Counted from the stretch's first letter, positions 9,203 to 18,978 are shown. The stretch: DNA of 64,000 nucleotides from Paenibacillus sp. LHD-38 (GCF_031157315.1 NZ_JAVIFU010000033.1:1-64000); one strand, 5' to 3'. Translations and numbers: made by a program. The notes: generated by a model not told the origin, from the letters alone.

Positions 9203-9264
9203 TTCGACAATTTGGAAACTGATTTACGACACTGTTCGACATCATATTCGCTTTTTGTGTCGAA
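9203..9264. promoter_or_regulatory. Cluster of three exact Spo0A boxes
   Basis: Exact 7-base 0A cores occur at 9203-9209 (TTCGACA), 9235-9241 (TTCGACA) and 9258-9264 (TGTCGAA). They lie within 88 bp of the start codon of the HD-domain gene, possibly in its leader. By chance one exact core is expected about every 8 kb counting both strands. Confidence 0.65.
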
Positions 9265-9290
9265 AATATGAACAAAGGAGTTGAGAGACG

Positions 9291-10589
9291 ATGAAGCAAC
9301 AGCTGACTGAAGAAAAAGTTTTTAAGGATCCGGTCCATAATTATATTTATGTTCAAGACCAAACGATTTGGGATTTAATTAACACAAAAGAGTTTCAAAG
9401 GCTGCGGCGGATACGTCAATTAGGAACCTCCTATTTAACATTCCATGGGGCTGAGCACAGCCGTTTTTCCCATTCGCTTGGCGTATATGAAATTACACGT
9501 AAAATTATTTCTCAGTTTGAACGTAACGGGTATCCGGATTGGCCTGCTGAGGAAAGATTAGTCTCACTCTGTGCAGCGCTTCTTCATGATGTCGGTCATG
9601 GTCCGTTCTCTCATTCATTAGAAGAAGTATTCGACACGGACCATGAAGAGTGGACATGTAAAATCGTGCTGGAGGATACAGAAATCAATCGAGTGCTGCG
9701 TGCAGTATCGGAGCAGTTTCCTGCGCAGGTAGCGGCAGTCATTCAAAAAACATATCCAAAGCCAATTGTCGTAAGTCTAATATCCAGTCAAATGGATGCG
9801 GACCGTATGGATTATTTGCTTAGAGATGCTTATTTTACCGGTGTCAATTATGGTACGTTTGATCTAGAACGAATTTTGCGTGTATTACGTCCCTATAAAG
9901 GGAAAATTGTTGTCAAAGAAAGTGGAATGCACGCGGTAGAGCATTATTTGATGTCGCGTTACCAAATGTATTGGCAGATTTACTTCCATCCAGTTACAAG
10001 AAGCTCTGAGATTATTTTACGTCAAATATTTCGTAGAGCGCAGGAGCTTTATGTGGGTGGGTACGTATTTGAATGGATGCCGAAGCCGATTAAGGGGCTT
10101 ATTCATAACACGATGACGGTCCAAGACTATTTAAAGCTGGATGAGGCTTTGGTTCAAACGGCCTTCACGCAATGGGCTGAGGAGCGGGATCCTTTGCTAA
10201 GCGATCTATGCAGCAGGTTTATGAACCGTCAATTATATAAGTACATAACCATCGAAGATCCTGATGAAGCACTTCTAAATGAAATTAGTGATTGCTTCTC
10301 TTCTATAGGAATGAATCCAGACTATCATATGGAGATTGACTTCCCCTTTGACCTGCCGTATGACGTATACCGTCCAGATAAAAAAGAAGGCGAAAAGAAA
10401 GAAAAAGCGCCGATTTTGTTGTTAGATGTTCAGGATGAAATATGCGAAATATCTGCCAAATCCGACATCGTTCGTTCAATTACGGGGCTTCATCAAGGTG
10501 AATATCATTTGTATTACCCAGAGGAGCCGCTCAAAAAAAATATACACTTAATCCCAGAAAAACTAAAAAACCTATTCAAACTCGCTTAA
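9291..10589 (+). CDS. HD-domain phosphohydrolase (YwfO-like, dNTPase family)
   Basis: The 432-residue protein resembles B. subtilis YwfO and the enterococcal dNTP triphosphohydrolase family. Metal-binding residues are visible in AEHSRFSHSLG (about 46-56), LLHDVGHGPFSHS (about 96-108, the HD pair) and SQMDADRMDYLLRD (about 165-178). The family hydrolyses dNTPs to deoxynucleoside and triphosphate; activity here is inferred. The ribosome-binding site is AAAGGAG, 13 bp before the ATG. It lies between abrB and tatD, where B. subtilis has metS, and three Spo0A boxes precede it, suggesting control at the onset of sporulation. Confidence 0.88.
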   Translation: MKQQLTEEKVFKDPVHNYIYVQDQTIWDLINTKEFQRLRRIRQLGTSYLTFHGAEHSRFSHSLGVYEITRKIISQFERNGYPDWPAEERLVSLCAALLHDVGHGPFSHSLEEVFDTDHEEWTCKIVLEDTEINRVLRAVSEQFPAQVAAVIQKTYPKPIVVSLISSQMDADRMDYLLRDAYFTGVNYGTFDLERILRVLRPYKGKIVVKESGMHAVEHYLMSRYQMYWQIYFHPVTRSSEIILRQIFRRAQELYVGGYVFEWMPKPIKGLIHNTMTVQDYLKLDEALVQTAFTQWAEERDPLLSDLCSRFMNRQLYKYITIEDPDEALLNEISDCFSSIGMNPDYHMEIDFPFDLPYDVYRPDKKEGEKKEKAPILLLDVQDEICEISAKSDIVRSITGLHQGEYHLYYPEEPLKKNIHLIPEKLKNLFKLA

Positions 10590-10606
10590 AGGAGCCTGAC
10601 ATAAAT

Positions 10607-11380
10607 ATGACATTACTTTTTGATACGCATACCCATTTAGACTCATATAAGTTCGAGGAGGATCGCGACGAAGTCATTCAGCGCGCCAAGGACGCAGGCG
10701 TGCATATGCTCGTCAATATCGGCTTTAACCGTGAAACAATTCCCACAACCATGGCGCTAGCAGAGAAATACGATTTTATTTATGCAGCGGTAGGCTGGCA
10801 TCCCGTAGACAGCATTGATATGGCTCCTAGTGATTTGGAATGGATCGAACGGTTATGCTCTCATGAAAAGGTCGTTGCTATTGGTGAGATTGGTCTTGAC
10901 TATCACTGGGATACTTCACCGAAGGATGTCCAGCAGCGTGTATTTCGGGAGCAAATTCGACTTGCCCGCAAGGTAGGAAAGCCGATTGTCATCCATAATC
11001 GAGATGCGCATGAAGATGTCATTCGCATTTTGCAAGAGGAAAATGCAGCTGAGGTCGGAGGTGTTATGCACTGTTTCTCAGGCAGCTGGGAAACGGCCAA
11101 GCAATGCTTGGATATGAACTTCTATATTTCATTCGGAGGACCGGTTACATTCCAAAATGCAAGGGTGCCGAAAGAGGTGCTGAAGCAGGTACCACTCGAT
11201 CGGATTTTGATTGAAACCGATGCTCCATATTTGGCTCCTCATCCATTCAGAGGGAAGCGAAATGAGTCCTCTTTTGTATCGCTTGTAGCAGAGACCGCAG
11301 CCGAATTATTGGGTAAAACGGTAGAAGAAATAGGCGTAATTACGACCGAAAACGGAAAAAAATGTTTTGGTATTGTATGA
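10607..11380 (+). CDS. tatD: TatD family deoxyribonuclease (YabD)
   Basis: The 257-residue metal-dependent hydrolase is a TIM barrel with the metal ligands in DTHTHLD (about 6-12), GEIGLDYHW (about 92-100), IHNRDAHEDV (about 126-135), MHCFSGS (about 151-157) and ETDAPYLAPHPFRGK (about 203-217). TatD proteins are 3'-5' DNases involved in DNA repair and fragmentation. It starts 17 bp after the HD gene with GGAGCC as ribosome-binding site and is probably cotranscribed. Confidence 0.93.
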   Translation: MTLLFDTHTHLDSYKFEEDRDEVIQRAKDAGVHMLVNIGFNRETIPTTMALAEKYDFIYAAVGWHPVDSIDMAPSDLEWIERLCSHEKVVAIGEIGLDYHWDTSPKDVQQRVFREQIRLARKVGKPIVIHNRDAHEDVIRILQEENAAEVGGVMHCFSGSWETAKQCLDMNFYISFGGPVTFQNARVPKEVLKQVPLDRILIETDAPYLAPHPFRGKRNESSFVSLVAETAAELLGKTVEEIGVITTENGKKCFGIV

Positions 11381-11569
11381 AAATGAGAGAAATGAAGAGA
11401 ATGAAAGACCTTTATCGCGTAAAAAGTGATTTTTGTACTGAATATCGCTTATTTTTTCCCTCTTTATCCACCATTTTCGCTTAAATCGTCTTTTATCGTA
11501 TCTTTACAATTGACCTCGTATGAGGGTATGATTCATCTCAGAGCAATAAAATTTTGTATTGGATTTCCA

Positions 11570-11745
11570 GTTTGCGCTTAATCTCCAATTGGAGAGCGGG
11601 GGAACCAGATGCGGGTTAATGTACCGTGTTTTGAATTCTTCAGGGGTGAATTTCGATGCCTTTGCCATGAGCATTGTGTAACGAATAGGGCGACTCTCTT
11701 GCCCGAATCCGTCAGCTAACCTCGTAAGCGTTATAGAGAGTGATC
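11570..11745 (+). ncRNA. ydaO/yuaA (cyclic-di-AMP) riboswitch
   Basis: The leader of yabE contains the hallmark blocks of this class in order: GAGAGCGGGGGAACC (11592-11606), GGGGTGAATTTC (11643-11654), AGGGCGACTCTCTTGCCCGAA and TCCGTCAGCTAACCTCGTAA (11709-11728). GCGCTTA (11574-11580) and TAAGCGTT (11725-11732) can pair as a closing stem. In this class, c-di-AMP binding turns off downstream genes such as potassium transporters and cell-wall hydrolases; yabE fits the second group. A terminator follows at 11793-11836. Ends are approximate. The rest of 11381-11570 is AT-rich with no recognised gene. Confidence 0.9.
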
Positions 11746-11792
11746 AACCTCGTGCATCCATTTTTCTGTATCCCAGTGTAATCAATTACTCG

Positions 11793-11836
11793 GGAAGCCA
11801 CGAAACAGATCCTCTGTCGACGGCTTCTTTTTATTT
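11793..11836 (+). terminator. Riboswitch-controlled terminator before yabE
   Basis: GAAGCC/GGCTTC with an inner ACAGA/TCTGT stem is followed by TTTTTATTTT. It lies between the c-di-AMP aptamer and yabE, as expected for transcription attenuation. The 160 bp between it and yabE contain only the yabE ribosome-binding site. Confidence 0.8.
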
Positions 11837-11996
11837 TCGAATAATCGGAAATATGTCGACATAGGGATTAAAGATGGGGGTGGGAGGATCGATAAGGTAG
11901 TACTGGATTGCGTGCTTGCACGCCAATATACTATAGTCGCGTCAGTTGTATCATGCGTAACACTTGGCGGCGGGGCTATGAAGGAGGACCGATGAA

Positions 11997-13145
11997 GTGG
12001 GAATACTCCAGGTTAAGGACACCCATGGGAAACGATCATCCAGCATGTCTTTCGCATTGCGATGGAAGCGTGAAAACTTGCGTTTGATTCTTTTGAGTGC
12101 TATTATCTCAATCGCTATGACTTTCATGTTTTTGGTGTTGTTGTACGGAACGGCTGTCAAAAGCGTCTCCGTAGTAGTGAACGGACAAGAAACCATTGTG
12201 GAAACGAAGCAATGGGTCCTGCAACGCCTACTGGATGAACAAGCTATCGCAATTGGACCACATGATGAGGTGTCCATACCGCTTAACGCGGCAATAAAGG
12301 ACGGAGATCGTATCGAGGTAACTCATGCGATACCGGTAATTGTGAAAGCTGATGGCAAGACCTCTACTGTGTACACGACAGAGAGAACAGTGCAGGCAGC
12401 GATCGAGGAATTACATATTCCAGTTCGTGGTCAAGATAAAGTAATACCTCCACTCAATACGGTTTTGGATGCAGAGCAGATGGTAACGGTTGTTCGTGTT
12501 GACACGAAGGTGTCAGAGACCGAACGCGCGATGCCATTCTCTATAGTGAAAAAGTCGGATCCGACACTTGCGGCGGGCAAGGAAAAGCTTGTGCAAACCG
12601 GTAAGCAAGGTGTCATTGTGGAGAGCATCGAGAAGCAATACGAGGATGGCGTTCTTATTTCGAAGAAGATGGTCAGCAAGGTTGTTGAGACGGCTGCAGT
12701 TGATCAGGTTGTCGCGATCGGAACGAAGAAGGAAGCGCCTAAGGTAACGGTGCTCTCGAGCAAAAGCCCGAGCATTGCATCGTTAACGAAAAGCGGAGTA
12801 ACGTTCAAGGCGAAGAAGGTACTTAAGAATGTCATGCTGACTGCTTATTCTGCAGGTGTGGCTTCAACGGGTAAGGATACAAACCATCCGCAATATGGAA
12901 TTACGGCATCAGGGGCACGCGTACAAGAGGGACGTACGATAGCCGTTGATCCGAAGGTTATTCCAATAGGCTGGTGGGTATATATTGAAGGAATCGGTTT
13001 CCGCCGGGCTGAGGATAAAGGCAGCGCGATTAAAGGAAACAAAATTGACGTATACTTTGATAGCACGAAGGTTGCCAATAAGTTCGGAAGAAAAAAAGGC
13101 ATCACCGTGTATGTCCTGGGACCTAACAAACCTACTGCAAGCTAA
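11997..13145 (+). CDS. yabE: YabE-like cell-wall protein with DUF348, G5 and 3D domains
   Basis: The 382-residue protein is probably an exported or anchored wall-remodelling enzyme. An N-terminal membrane segment (about residues 28-50, LRLILLSAIISIAMTFMFLVLL) is followed by two DUF348 repeats (about 58-165, VVVNGQETIVETKQWVLQRLL and TERTVQAAIEELHI), a G5 domain (about 180-240), and a C-terminal 3D domain (about 275-378) with the three conserved aspartates in IAVDPKVIPIG, AEDKGSAIKGNKIDVYFD. It is RpfB/YabE-like. The start is GTG 11997, 9 bp after AGGAGG; a competing ATG in another frame lies at 11992. Expression is expected to be controlled by c-di-AMP. Confidence 0.9.
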   Translation: MGILQVKDTHGKRSSSMSFALRWKRENLRLILLSAIISIAMTFMFLVLLYGTAVKSVSVVVNGQETIVETKQWVLQRLLDEQAIAIGPHDEVSIPLNAAIKDGDRIEVTHAIPVIVKADGKTSTVYTTERTVQAAIEELHIPVRGQDKVIPPLNTVLDAEQMVTVVRVDTKVSETERAMPFSIVKKSDPTLAAGKEKLVQTGKQGVIVESIEKQYEDGVLISKKMVSKVVETAAVDQVVAIGTKKEAPKVTVLSSKSPSIASLTKSGVTFKAKKVLKNVMLTAYSAGVASTGKDTNHPQYGITASGARVQEGRTIAVDPKVIPIGWWVYIEGIGFRRAEDKGSAIKGNKIDVYFDSTKVANKFGRKKGITVYVLGPNKPTAS

Positions 13146-13198
13146 TTAGTATCGTTACCATCATCTTATCGCCATTATCAATTAAATATGCCATCATA

Positions 13199-13224
13199 AG
13201 GAGAGGCACTGCCTCTTCTTTTTG
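13199..13224 (+). terminator. yabE terminator
   Basis: GGAGAGGCA c TGCCTCTTC forms a compact hairpin followed by TTTTTG, 55 bp after the yabE stop. Confidence 0.7.
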
Positions 13225-13269
13225 CATGTTTTTGGGGTTAATGCAGCTTATGTAGAAGGGGATGTCTTG

Positions 13270-14746
<1,477 letters not shown>

Positions 14747-14821
14747 AGCCAATCCTTTCGTCATAAAATACTCACCATTCGCCCTGTCTGCCCATAGGAT
14801 AGACGAAGAGGTGATTTACCC

Positions 14822-15706
14822 ATGAAGCAAGGGGACCTGGTCGTCCGCAAATCGTATGGCGGTGACGTGCTATTCAAGGTTGAGGCTGTTCGTACACATA
14901 CTGCCGTTCTGAAAGGCACGGACTACCGATTGCTTGCGGATGCTCCGATTCCTGATCTGTCGGTCATACGCGATCCAGAAACGACAAGTGCGGTGCAGCA
15001 AGTTCGTATTAAAGTAAATGATTCCTTAAAACGAATGCATTCCGAACGAGAACGTCAAGCGATTGAGAACGAAGATAATATTCGGCATGCGTTGCAGCAG
15101 AGCCAGCCATTTTTTGAAGTGCCAGGAAAAGTGCTTCATCTCGACGGCGACGGTAACTATTTGAAGAAGAGCATGCAGTTGTACAATACGATGCATGTCC
15201 CTTCGCATGGCCTCCACGTGCATGAATCCCAAATGGCTGATGTGCTGTACCGACTACTGCCACAAATTCAACCGGATATTGTCGTTATTACCGGCCACGA
15301 CGGTGTACTGAAGAACCGGGCGCAAATGGACCTGTACAGCCTAAGCAGCTACAAAAACTCACAGCATTTTGTTAATGCCGTACGCGTTGCACGTGAATAT
15401 GAGAGAAATCGAGATGGATTAATCGTTATTGCCGGCGCTTGCCAATCACATTTTGAGGCACTGCTGCAGGTGGGCTCAAACTTTGCAAGCTCACCTGGGC
15501 GAATATTGATCCACGCGCTTGATCCGGTCTATATAGCTATCAAAGCAAGCTACACGTCAATTAAAGACACCATTAATTTATCGGATGTTATTCACGGCAC
15601 GATTAGTGGAATCGACGGTGTGGGCGGTATTGAGACAATGGGACGCTTCCGTGTCGGTCTTCCAAAGCCCCAAATAACGGCGTCCAATTCAGTATTGAAG
15701 CAATAA
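14822..15706 (+). CDS. yabG: Sporulation-specific cysteine protease YabG
   Basis: YabG cleaves spore coat and pre-cortex-lytic proteins in the mother cell of sporulating bacteria. The 294-residue protein has the family's N-terminal KQGDLVVRKSYGGDVLFKV, ITGHDG (a likely catalytic histidine, about residue 161) and IAGACQSHFEA (a likely catalytic cysteine, about residue 206), matching the His-Cys pair known for the family. The ribosome-binding site is AGAGGTGA, 8 bp upstream. No sigma-K promoter was identified with confidence. A terminator follows. Confidence 0.93.
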   Translation: MKQGDLVVRKSYGGDVLFKVEAVRTHTAVLKGTDYRLLADAPIPDLSVIRDPETTSAVQQVRIKVNDSLKRMHSERERQAIENEDNIRHALQQSQPFFEVPGKVLHLDGDGNYLKKSMQLYNTMHVPSHGLHVHESQMADVLYRLLPQIQPDIVVITGHDGVLKNRAQMDLYSLSSYKNSQHFVNAVRVAREYERNRDGLIVIAGACQSHFEALLQVGSNFASSPGRILIHALDPVYIAIKASYTSIKDTINLSDVIHGTISGIDGVGGIETMGRFRVGLPKPQITASNSVLKQ

Positions 15707-15778
15707 TGGCTTAATTGCTGAGCTTTATTCCATAATTTTTTACCTACACGAAGGTGCAAAAGATCGCTGTTAAAAGCG

Positions 15779-15828
15779 CAAATATACATATTGGAGTTCA
15801 AGCAACTTCTTAATATGTATATTTTTTG
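15779..15828 (+). terminator. yabG terminator
   Basis: AATATACATATT and AATATGTATATT form a 12-bp stem around a 21-nt loop, followed by TTTTTT. The stem is AT-rich, so efficiency is uncertain. Confidence 0.65.
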
Positions 15829-15869
15829 CATTCCTATGCATACTTTTTTAAAAATGGGTGAAATCACCG

Positions 15870-15899
15870 TTGACAAGTAAATATTCCGACTGATATAAT
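15870..15899 (+). promoter_or_regulatory. veg upstream promoter P1 (sigma-A)
   Basis: TTGACA (15870-15875) and TATAAT (15894-15899) are both exact consensus hexamers with an 18-bp spacer. Confidence 0.8.
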
Positions 15900-15911
15900 A
15901 TTTTGCCTCAT

Positions 15912-15940
15912 TTGACAAGCCCCCTCTTTTTGGTTATAAT
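15912..15940 (+). promoter_or_regulatory. veg downstream promoter P2 (perfect sigma-A consensus)
   Basis: TTGACA (15912-15917), exactly 17 bp, TATAAT (15935-15940). This is a full consensus promoter, 27 bp before the veg start codon, in tandem with P1. Confidence 0.85.
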
Positions 15941-15967
15941 GAACAAGGAAAGAGGTGGTAGTGGACA

Positions 15968-16243
15968 ATGGCAAAAAATGCGCTATTGGATATTAAACGC
16001 AGCTTGGAAGCTCATGTTGGCTCCAAAATCCGTCTTCGAGCGAACGGTGGCCGACGAAAGACCATCGAACGAACCGGTACGTTGGAAGAAACCTACCCTT
16101 CTGTTTTCATTGTTAAGCTGGATGAAGAACAACATGCTTTCAAGCGTGTCTCATACAGTTATGCGGATATACTGACTGAGTCGGTGGAAGTGACCGTATG
16201 CAATGATGAAGGTCAAGTCCGTATCGCCCATTTGCAACAATAG
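15968..16243 (+). CDS. veg: Veg protein
   Basis: The 91-residue protein matches the Veg family ([31 protein letters not shown], then [12 protein letters not shown] and [12 protein letters not shown]). In B. subtilis Veg is made at high level and stimulates biofilm matrix genes by antagonising SinR. The fold resembles small SH3-like barrels. The ribosome-binding site AGAGGTGG lies 9 bp before the ATG. Two very strong tandem promoters and a strong terminator make it a monocistronic, highly expressed gene, as in B. subtilis where the veg promoter is a standard strong promoter. Confidence 0.95.
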   Translation: MAKNALLDIKRSLEAHVGSKIRLRANGGRRKTIERTGTLEETYPSVFIVKLDEEQHAFKRVSYSYADILTESVEVTVCNDEGQVRIAHLQQ

Positions 16244-16269
16244 AATATATATCGCCTAGTGAGGCATGT

Positions 16270-16299
16270 TAGCGCAGATCGCATCTGCGCTTTTTTTTT
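16270..16299 (+). terminator. veg terminator
   Basis: GCGCAGAT cgc ATCTGCGC followed by nine T residues. Confidence 0.9.
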
Positions 16300-16348
16300 G
16301 CCTACAAACAGCAGCAGCCCATTCCGGATTATGGTTTCTGTCCTTCAC

Positions 16349-16378
16349 GTATCGTGGAGCCGGTGTGGAAGCATACTA
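16349..16378 (+). promoter_or_regulatory. Sigma-G promoter of sspF
   Basis: GTATC (16349-16353), 18 bp, CATACTA (16372-16378): one mismatch from GHATR-N18-CATNHTA. It lies 64 bp before the sspF start. Confidence 0.65.
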
Positions 16379-16441
16379 CCTGTGCAATAGTGACAGGCGT
16401 ATATTTTGAATCGGTTGAATTCGAATGTGGAGGTTATGCGA

Positions 16442-16627
16442 ATGGGTCGCAGAAGGCGCGGCGTAATGTCGGAGCAATTGAAATATGAGCTGGCAAAAGA
16501 TCTAGGGTTTTACGATACAGTGCAGCAAGAGGGCTGGGGAGGCATACGCGCGAAGGATGCCGGCAATATGGTTAAACGTGCTATTCAGCTTGCTGAACAG
16601 GCCGCCGCAAAATCGAACCAACCCTAA
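16442..16627 (+). CDS. sspF: Small acid-soluble spore protein, alpha/beta type (SspF-like)
   Basis: The 61-residue protein starts [19 protein letters not shown] and contains the alpha/beta SASP motifs [15 protein letters not shown] and [18 protein letters not shown]. These proteins coat spore DNA in the forespore and protect it from UV and heat. ATG 16442 is 8 bp after GTGGAGG; the in-frame ATG at 16436 is too close to it. The sigma-G promoter upstream fits forespore expression. As in B. subtilis, it lies between veg and ispE. Confidence 0.93.
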   Translation: MGRRRRGVMSEQLKYELAKDLGFYDTVQQEGWGGIRAKDAGNMVKRAIQLAEQAAAKSNQP

Positions 16628-16649
16628 TTAAAATCGATATTTTGGCAAG

Positions 16650-16706
16650 AAAAAGCTAAGCTGATGACAATCGGAAATCCATTGATTGTCATCTCTTAGC
16701 TTTTAT
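16650..16706. terminator. Bidirectional terminator after sspF
   Basis: AAAAGCTAAG and TGATGACAATC pair with GATTGTCATC and CTTAGCTTTT to give a long stem of about 20 bp with a small bulge, A-rich on one side and T-rich on the other. Confidence 0.8.
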
Positions 16707-16763
16707 TGCGTTCGTTTGATATAATGATGCTTAAGCTTATGAACGAACGGGTGAACTTATCGG

Positions 16764-17618
16764 ATGAAAATTTATGAAAAAGCTCCTGCCAAAATTAATT
16801 TACTGCTCGATGTGCTCCGCAAGCGTGATGATGGTTACCATGAAGTCGAAATGATCATGACGATGGTTGACCTTGCTGACCGACTTGAAATGGAAGAGCT
16901 GCCTAGGGATACTATCATTATTTCAAGCCAGGTTGGCTACATACCGCTAGACGAGAAGAACCTAGCCTTTCAGGCGGCTAGGCTTATTAAAGAACGCTAT
17001 GATGTAAAGCAAGGCGTTTATATTCATTTAGACAAGAAGATACCTGTGGCTGCTGGTCTCGCCGGCGGAAGCAGTGATGCTGCTGCTGCGCTGCGCGGAC
17101 TAAATCGACTATGGAAGCTGCAAATCCCAGAAGATGAGCTGTGCCGCCTTGGCGCTGAGCTGGGATCTGACGTTCCGTTTTGCGTAACAGGAGGTACAGC
17201 CATTGCTCGCGGCCGAGGCGAGGTTCTTGAGCATATCGCGAATCCTCCGCAATGCTGGGTAGTGCTGGCGAAGCCGCCAATTAATGTGTCGACAGCTGAT
17301 GTGTATGGCAGATTCCGCGCAAATGAGCTGAAAGAGCATCCATCGATTCCTAATATGGTAAGCGCGCTCGAGCGAGGTTCCTTTAACGATATTTGCGAAG
17401 GGCTGGGCAATGTGCTGGAGAATGTCACCTTAGACGTTTATCCTGAGGTTATGCAATTGAAGGAAAGCATGATTCGGCTTGGGGCTGATGGTGTGTTAAT
17501 GTCGGGAAGCGGGCCTACCGTATTCGGCCTTGTTTCGAAGGAAGCCAAGCTTCCACGCATTTATAATGGGCTTCGCGGCTTTTGTAAAGAAGTCTATGTG
17601 GTAAGAATGCTGACATAG
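16764..17618 (+). CDS. ispE: 4-diphosphocytidyl-2-C-methyl-D-erythritol kinase
   Basis: IspE phosphorylates CDP-methylerythritol in the non-mevalonate isoprenoid pathway. The 284-residue GHMP kinase has [13 protein letters not shown] (about 5-17), the ATP-binding loop [18 protein letters not shown] (about 94-111), [13 protein letters not shown] (about 134-146) and the C-terminal [11 protein letters not shown] (about 250-260). The start ATG follows a weak GGGTGA site. It lies between the sspF terminator and the PurR boxes of purR. Confidence 0.94.
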   Translation: MKIYEKAPAKINLLLDVLRKRDDGYHEVEMIMTMVDLADRLEMEELPRDTIIISSQVGYIPLDEKNLAFQAARLIKERYDVKQGVYIHLDKKIPVAAGLAGGSSDAAAALRGLNRLWKLQIPEDELCRLGAELGSDVPFCVTGGTAIARGRGEVLEHIANPPQCWVVLAKPPINVSTADVYGRFRANELKEHPSIPNMVSALERGSFNDICEGLGNVLENVTLDVYPEVMQLKESMIRLGADGVLMSGSGPTVFGLVSKEAKLPRIYNGLRGFCKEVYVVRMLT

Positions 17619-17632
17619 GACTGACGTTCTTC

Positions 17633-17684
17633 TTGATTAAATCCGTATAAAAATGTTATATTGACATTATATTATTCGGATTTA
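17633..17684 (+). promoter_or_regulatory. purR promoter region with inverted PurR boxes
   Basis: AAATCCGTATAAA (17639-17651) and, on the other strand, AAATCCGAATAAT (17683-17671) match the PurBox AWWWCCGAACWWT. The cores form a perfect inverted repeat, TAAATCCG/CGGATTTA. A possible sigma-A promoter, TTGATT (17633-17638), 18 bp, TATATT (17657-17662), lies across them, so bound PurR would block its own promoter. Confidence 0.65.
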
Positions 17685-17700
17685 GTGGGGGGAGATGTGT

Positions 17701-18528
17701 TTGAAGAAGTTGAAACGGAGCTCGCGGTTGGTAGAAATGACCCAATACCTGTTAAGTCGACCCCACACGTTAATTTCACTTACAGCATTTGCTGATCGAT
17801 ATCAATCGGCAAAGTCTTCTATTAGTGAGGACCTGGCGATCATCAAAGAAGTGTTTGAGGAAGAAGGCATTGGTGAGCTTCATACACTTGCTGGAGCTGC
17901 TGGCGGAGTAAAGTATACGCCGAAAATGCAAGAAACGACGGCTCTTACCATTATGACGAGCATATGCCGCCAGCTAGAGCAGCCTGAGAGGGTTCTTCCC
18001 GGCGGTTATTTGTATATAACGGATATGCTAGGTCAGCCGGAATTGCTGGCGGATGTCGGCAGAATGTTTGCAACCGCTTTTGCAGACCGGAAGATTGATG
18101 TGATTATGACGGTAGAAACAAAAGGGATACCGCTTGCTTATGCGACTGCGGCCTGCTTGAACATACCTGTCGTTATCGTGCGTCGAGATAATAAGGTGAC
18201 AGAAGGCTCCGCGGTTAGTATTAACTATGTATCGGGGTCTACCAAGCGTATACAGACGATGTCCCTGGCTCGCCGAGCTCTTAAGGAGCAGTCGCGTGTC
18301 CTTATTATTGACGACTTCATGAAAGCAGGCGGAACGATCCAAGGCATGATGGACCTGTTGTTTGAGTTTAAGGCTATCGTAGCGGGAGTCGGCGTATTTG
18401 TTGAATCCGGCGAGGTGGAATTAGAAGAGCGGCTGCTTGAGGACTATATATCATTGGCTAAGCTGACTGCCGTTGATATGAAGACGAAGCAAACGACGGT
18501 AATTCCGGGAAATTATTTTAAAGCGTAG
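17701..18528 (+). CDS. purR: Purine operon repressor PurR
   Basis: The 275-residue protein has an N-terminal winged helix (about 1-75, SRLVEMTQYLLSRPHTLISL...SSISEDLAIIKE) and a C-terminal phosphoribosyltransferase-like domain whose PRPP motif VLIIDDFMKAGGTI (about 198-211) senses PRPP. PurR represses purine synthesis and transport genes when PRPP is low. TTG 17701 is 6 bp from GGGGGGAG; the ATG at 17695 touches that site and is less likely. PurR boxes upstream indicate autoregulation. Confidence 0.95.
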   Translation: MKKLKRSSRLVEMTQYLLSRPHTLISLTAFADRYQSAKSSISEDLAIIKEVFEEEGIGELHTLAGAAGGVKYTPKMQETTALTIMTSICRQLEQPERVLPGGYLYITDMLGQPELLADVGRMFATAFADRKIDVIMTVETKGIPLAYATAACLNIPVVIVRRDNKVTEGSAVSINYVSGSTKRIQTMSLARRALKEQSRVLIIDDFMKAGGTIQGMMDLLFEFKAIVAGVGVFVESGEVELEERLLEDYISLAKLTAVDMKTKQTTVIPGNYFKA

Positions 18529-18579
18529 ATACGTGTATAAGAGGGCTTATATCTCCATCTAGGAAAGGCTGGGACCATA

Positions 18580-18978
18580 ATGACAACGAAGCAACAACTG
18601 CAAGTGATTGCAACAGATCAAGCACCTGCGGCGATCGGGCCTTATTCGCAAGCGATTAAGCTGGGGGGATTATTGTTCACATCAGGACAAATTCCACTTG
18701 ATTCGTCAGGTCAGCTTGTAGAGGGCGGCATTGAAGAGCAGACCCATCAGGTGTTCCGCAACTTGGAGGCCGTGCTTTCGGCAGCAGGTGCCAGCTTCCA
18801 GGATGTCGTGAAGGCAACCGTATTTATAAAAGACATGAATCAGTTTGCAGCGGTAAATGGCATTTATGCCTCCTACTTTGGAGAGCATAAGCCGGCTCGT
18901 TCGACCGTTGAGGTCGCAAGGCTGCCAAAGGATGTCCTTGTCGAAATAGAGGTCATTGCATCGACAAATGTCGAATGA
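18580..18978 (+). CDS. ridA: RidA family enamine/imine deaminase (YabJ)
   Basis: The 132-residue YjgF/YER057c/UK114 protein hydrolyses reactive 2-aminoacrylate and related imines from PLP enzymes. Signatures are [15 protein letters not shown] (about 15-29), [10 protein letters not shown] (about 32-41), and [24 protein letters not shown] with the key arginine near residue 106. It is the usual neighbour downstream of purR and upstream of spoVG; in B. subtilis yabJ affects purine repression. Confidence 0.94.
   Translation: MTTKQQLQVIATDQAPAAIGPYSQAIKLGGLLFTSGQIPLDSSGQLVEGGIEEQTHQVFRNLEAVLSAAGASFQDVVKATVFIKDMNQFAAVNGIYASYFGEHKPARSTVEVARLPKDVLVEIEVIASTNVE

Noticed and set aside
9114-9362. 82-codon minus-strand frame between abrB and the HD gene
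   Set aside because: It crosses the abrB promoter and the Spo0A boxes, has no ribosome-binding site, and its composition looks like noncoding AT-rich DNA.
11510-11532. TTGACC and TATGAT before the c-di-AMP riboswitch as a promoter
   Set aside because: The spacer is only 11 bp, and no better -10 lies at 16-18 bp.
15903-16175. Second open frame overlapping veg in another frame
   Set aside because: It starts inside promoter P2 and overlaps the clear Veg reading frame; it has no family resemblance.
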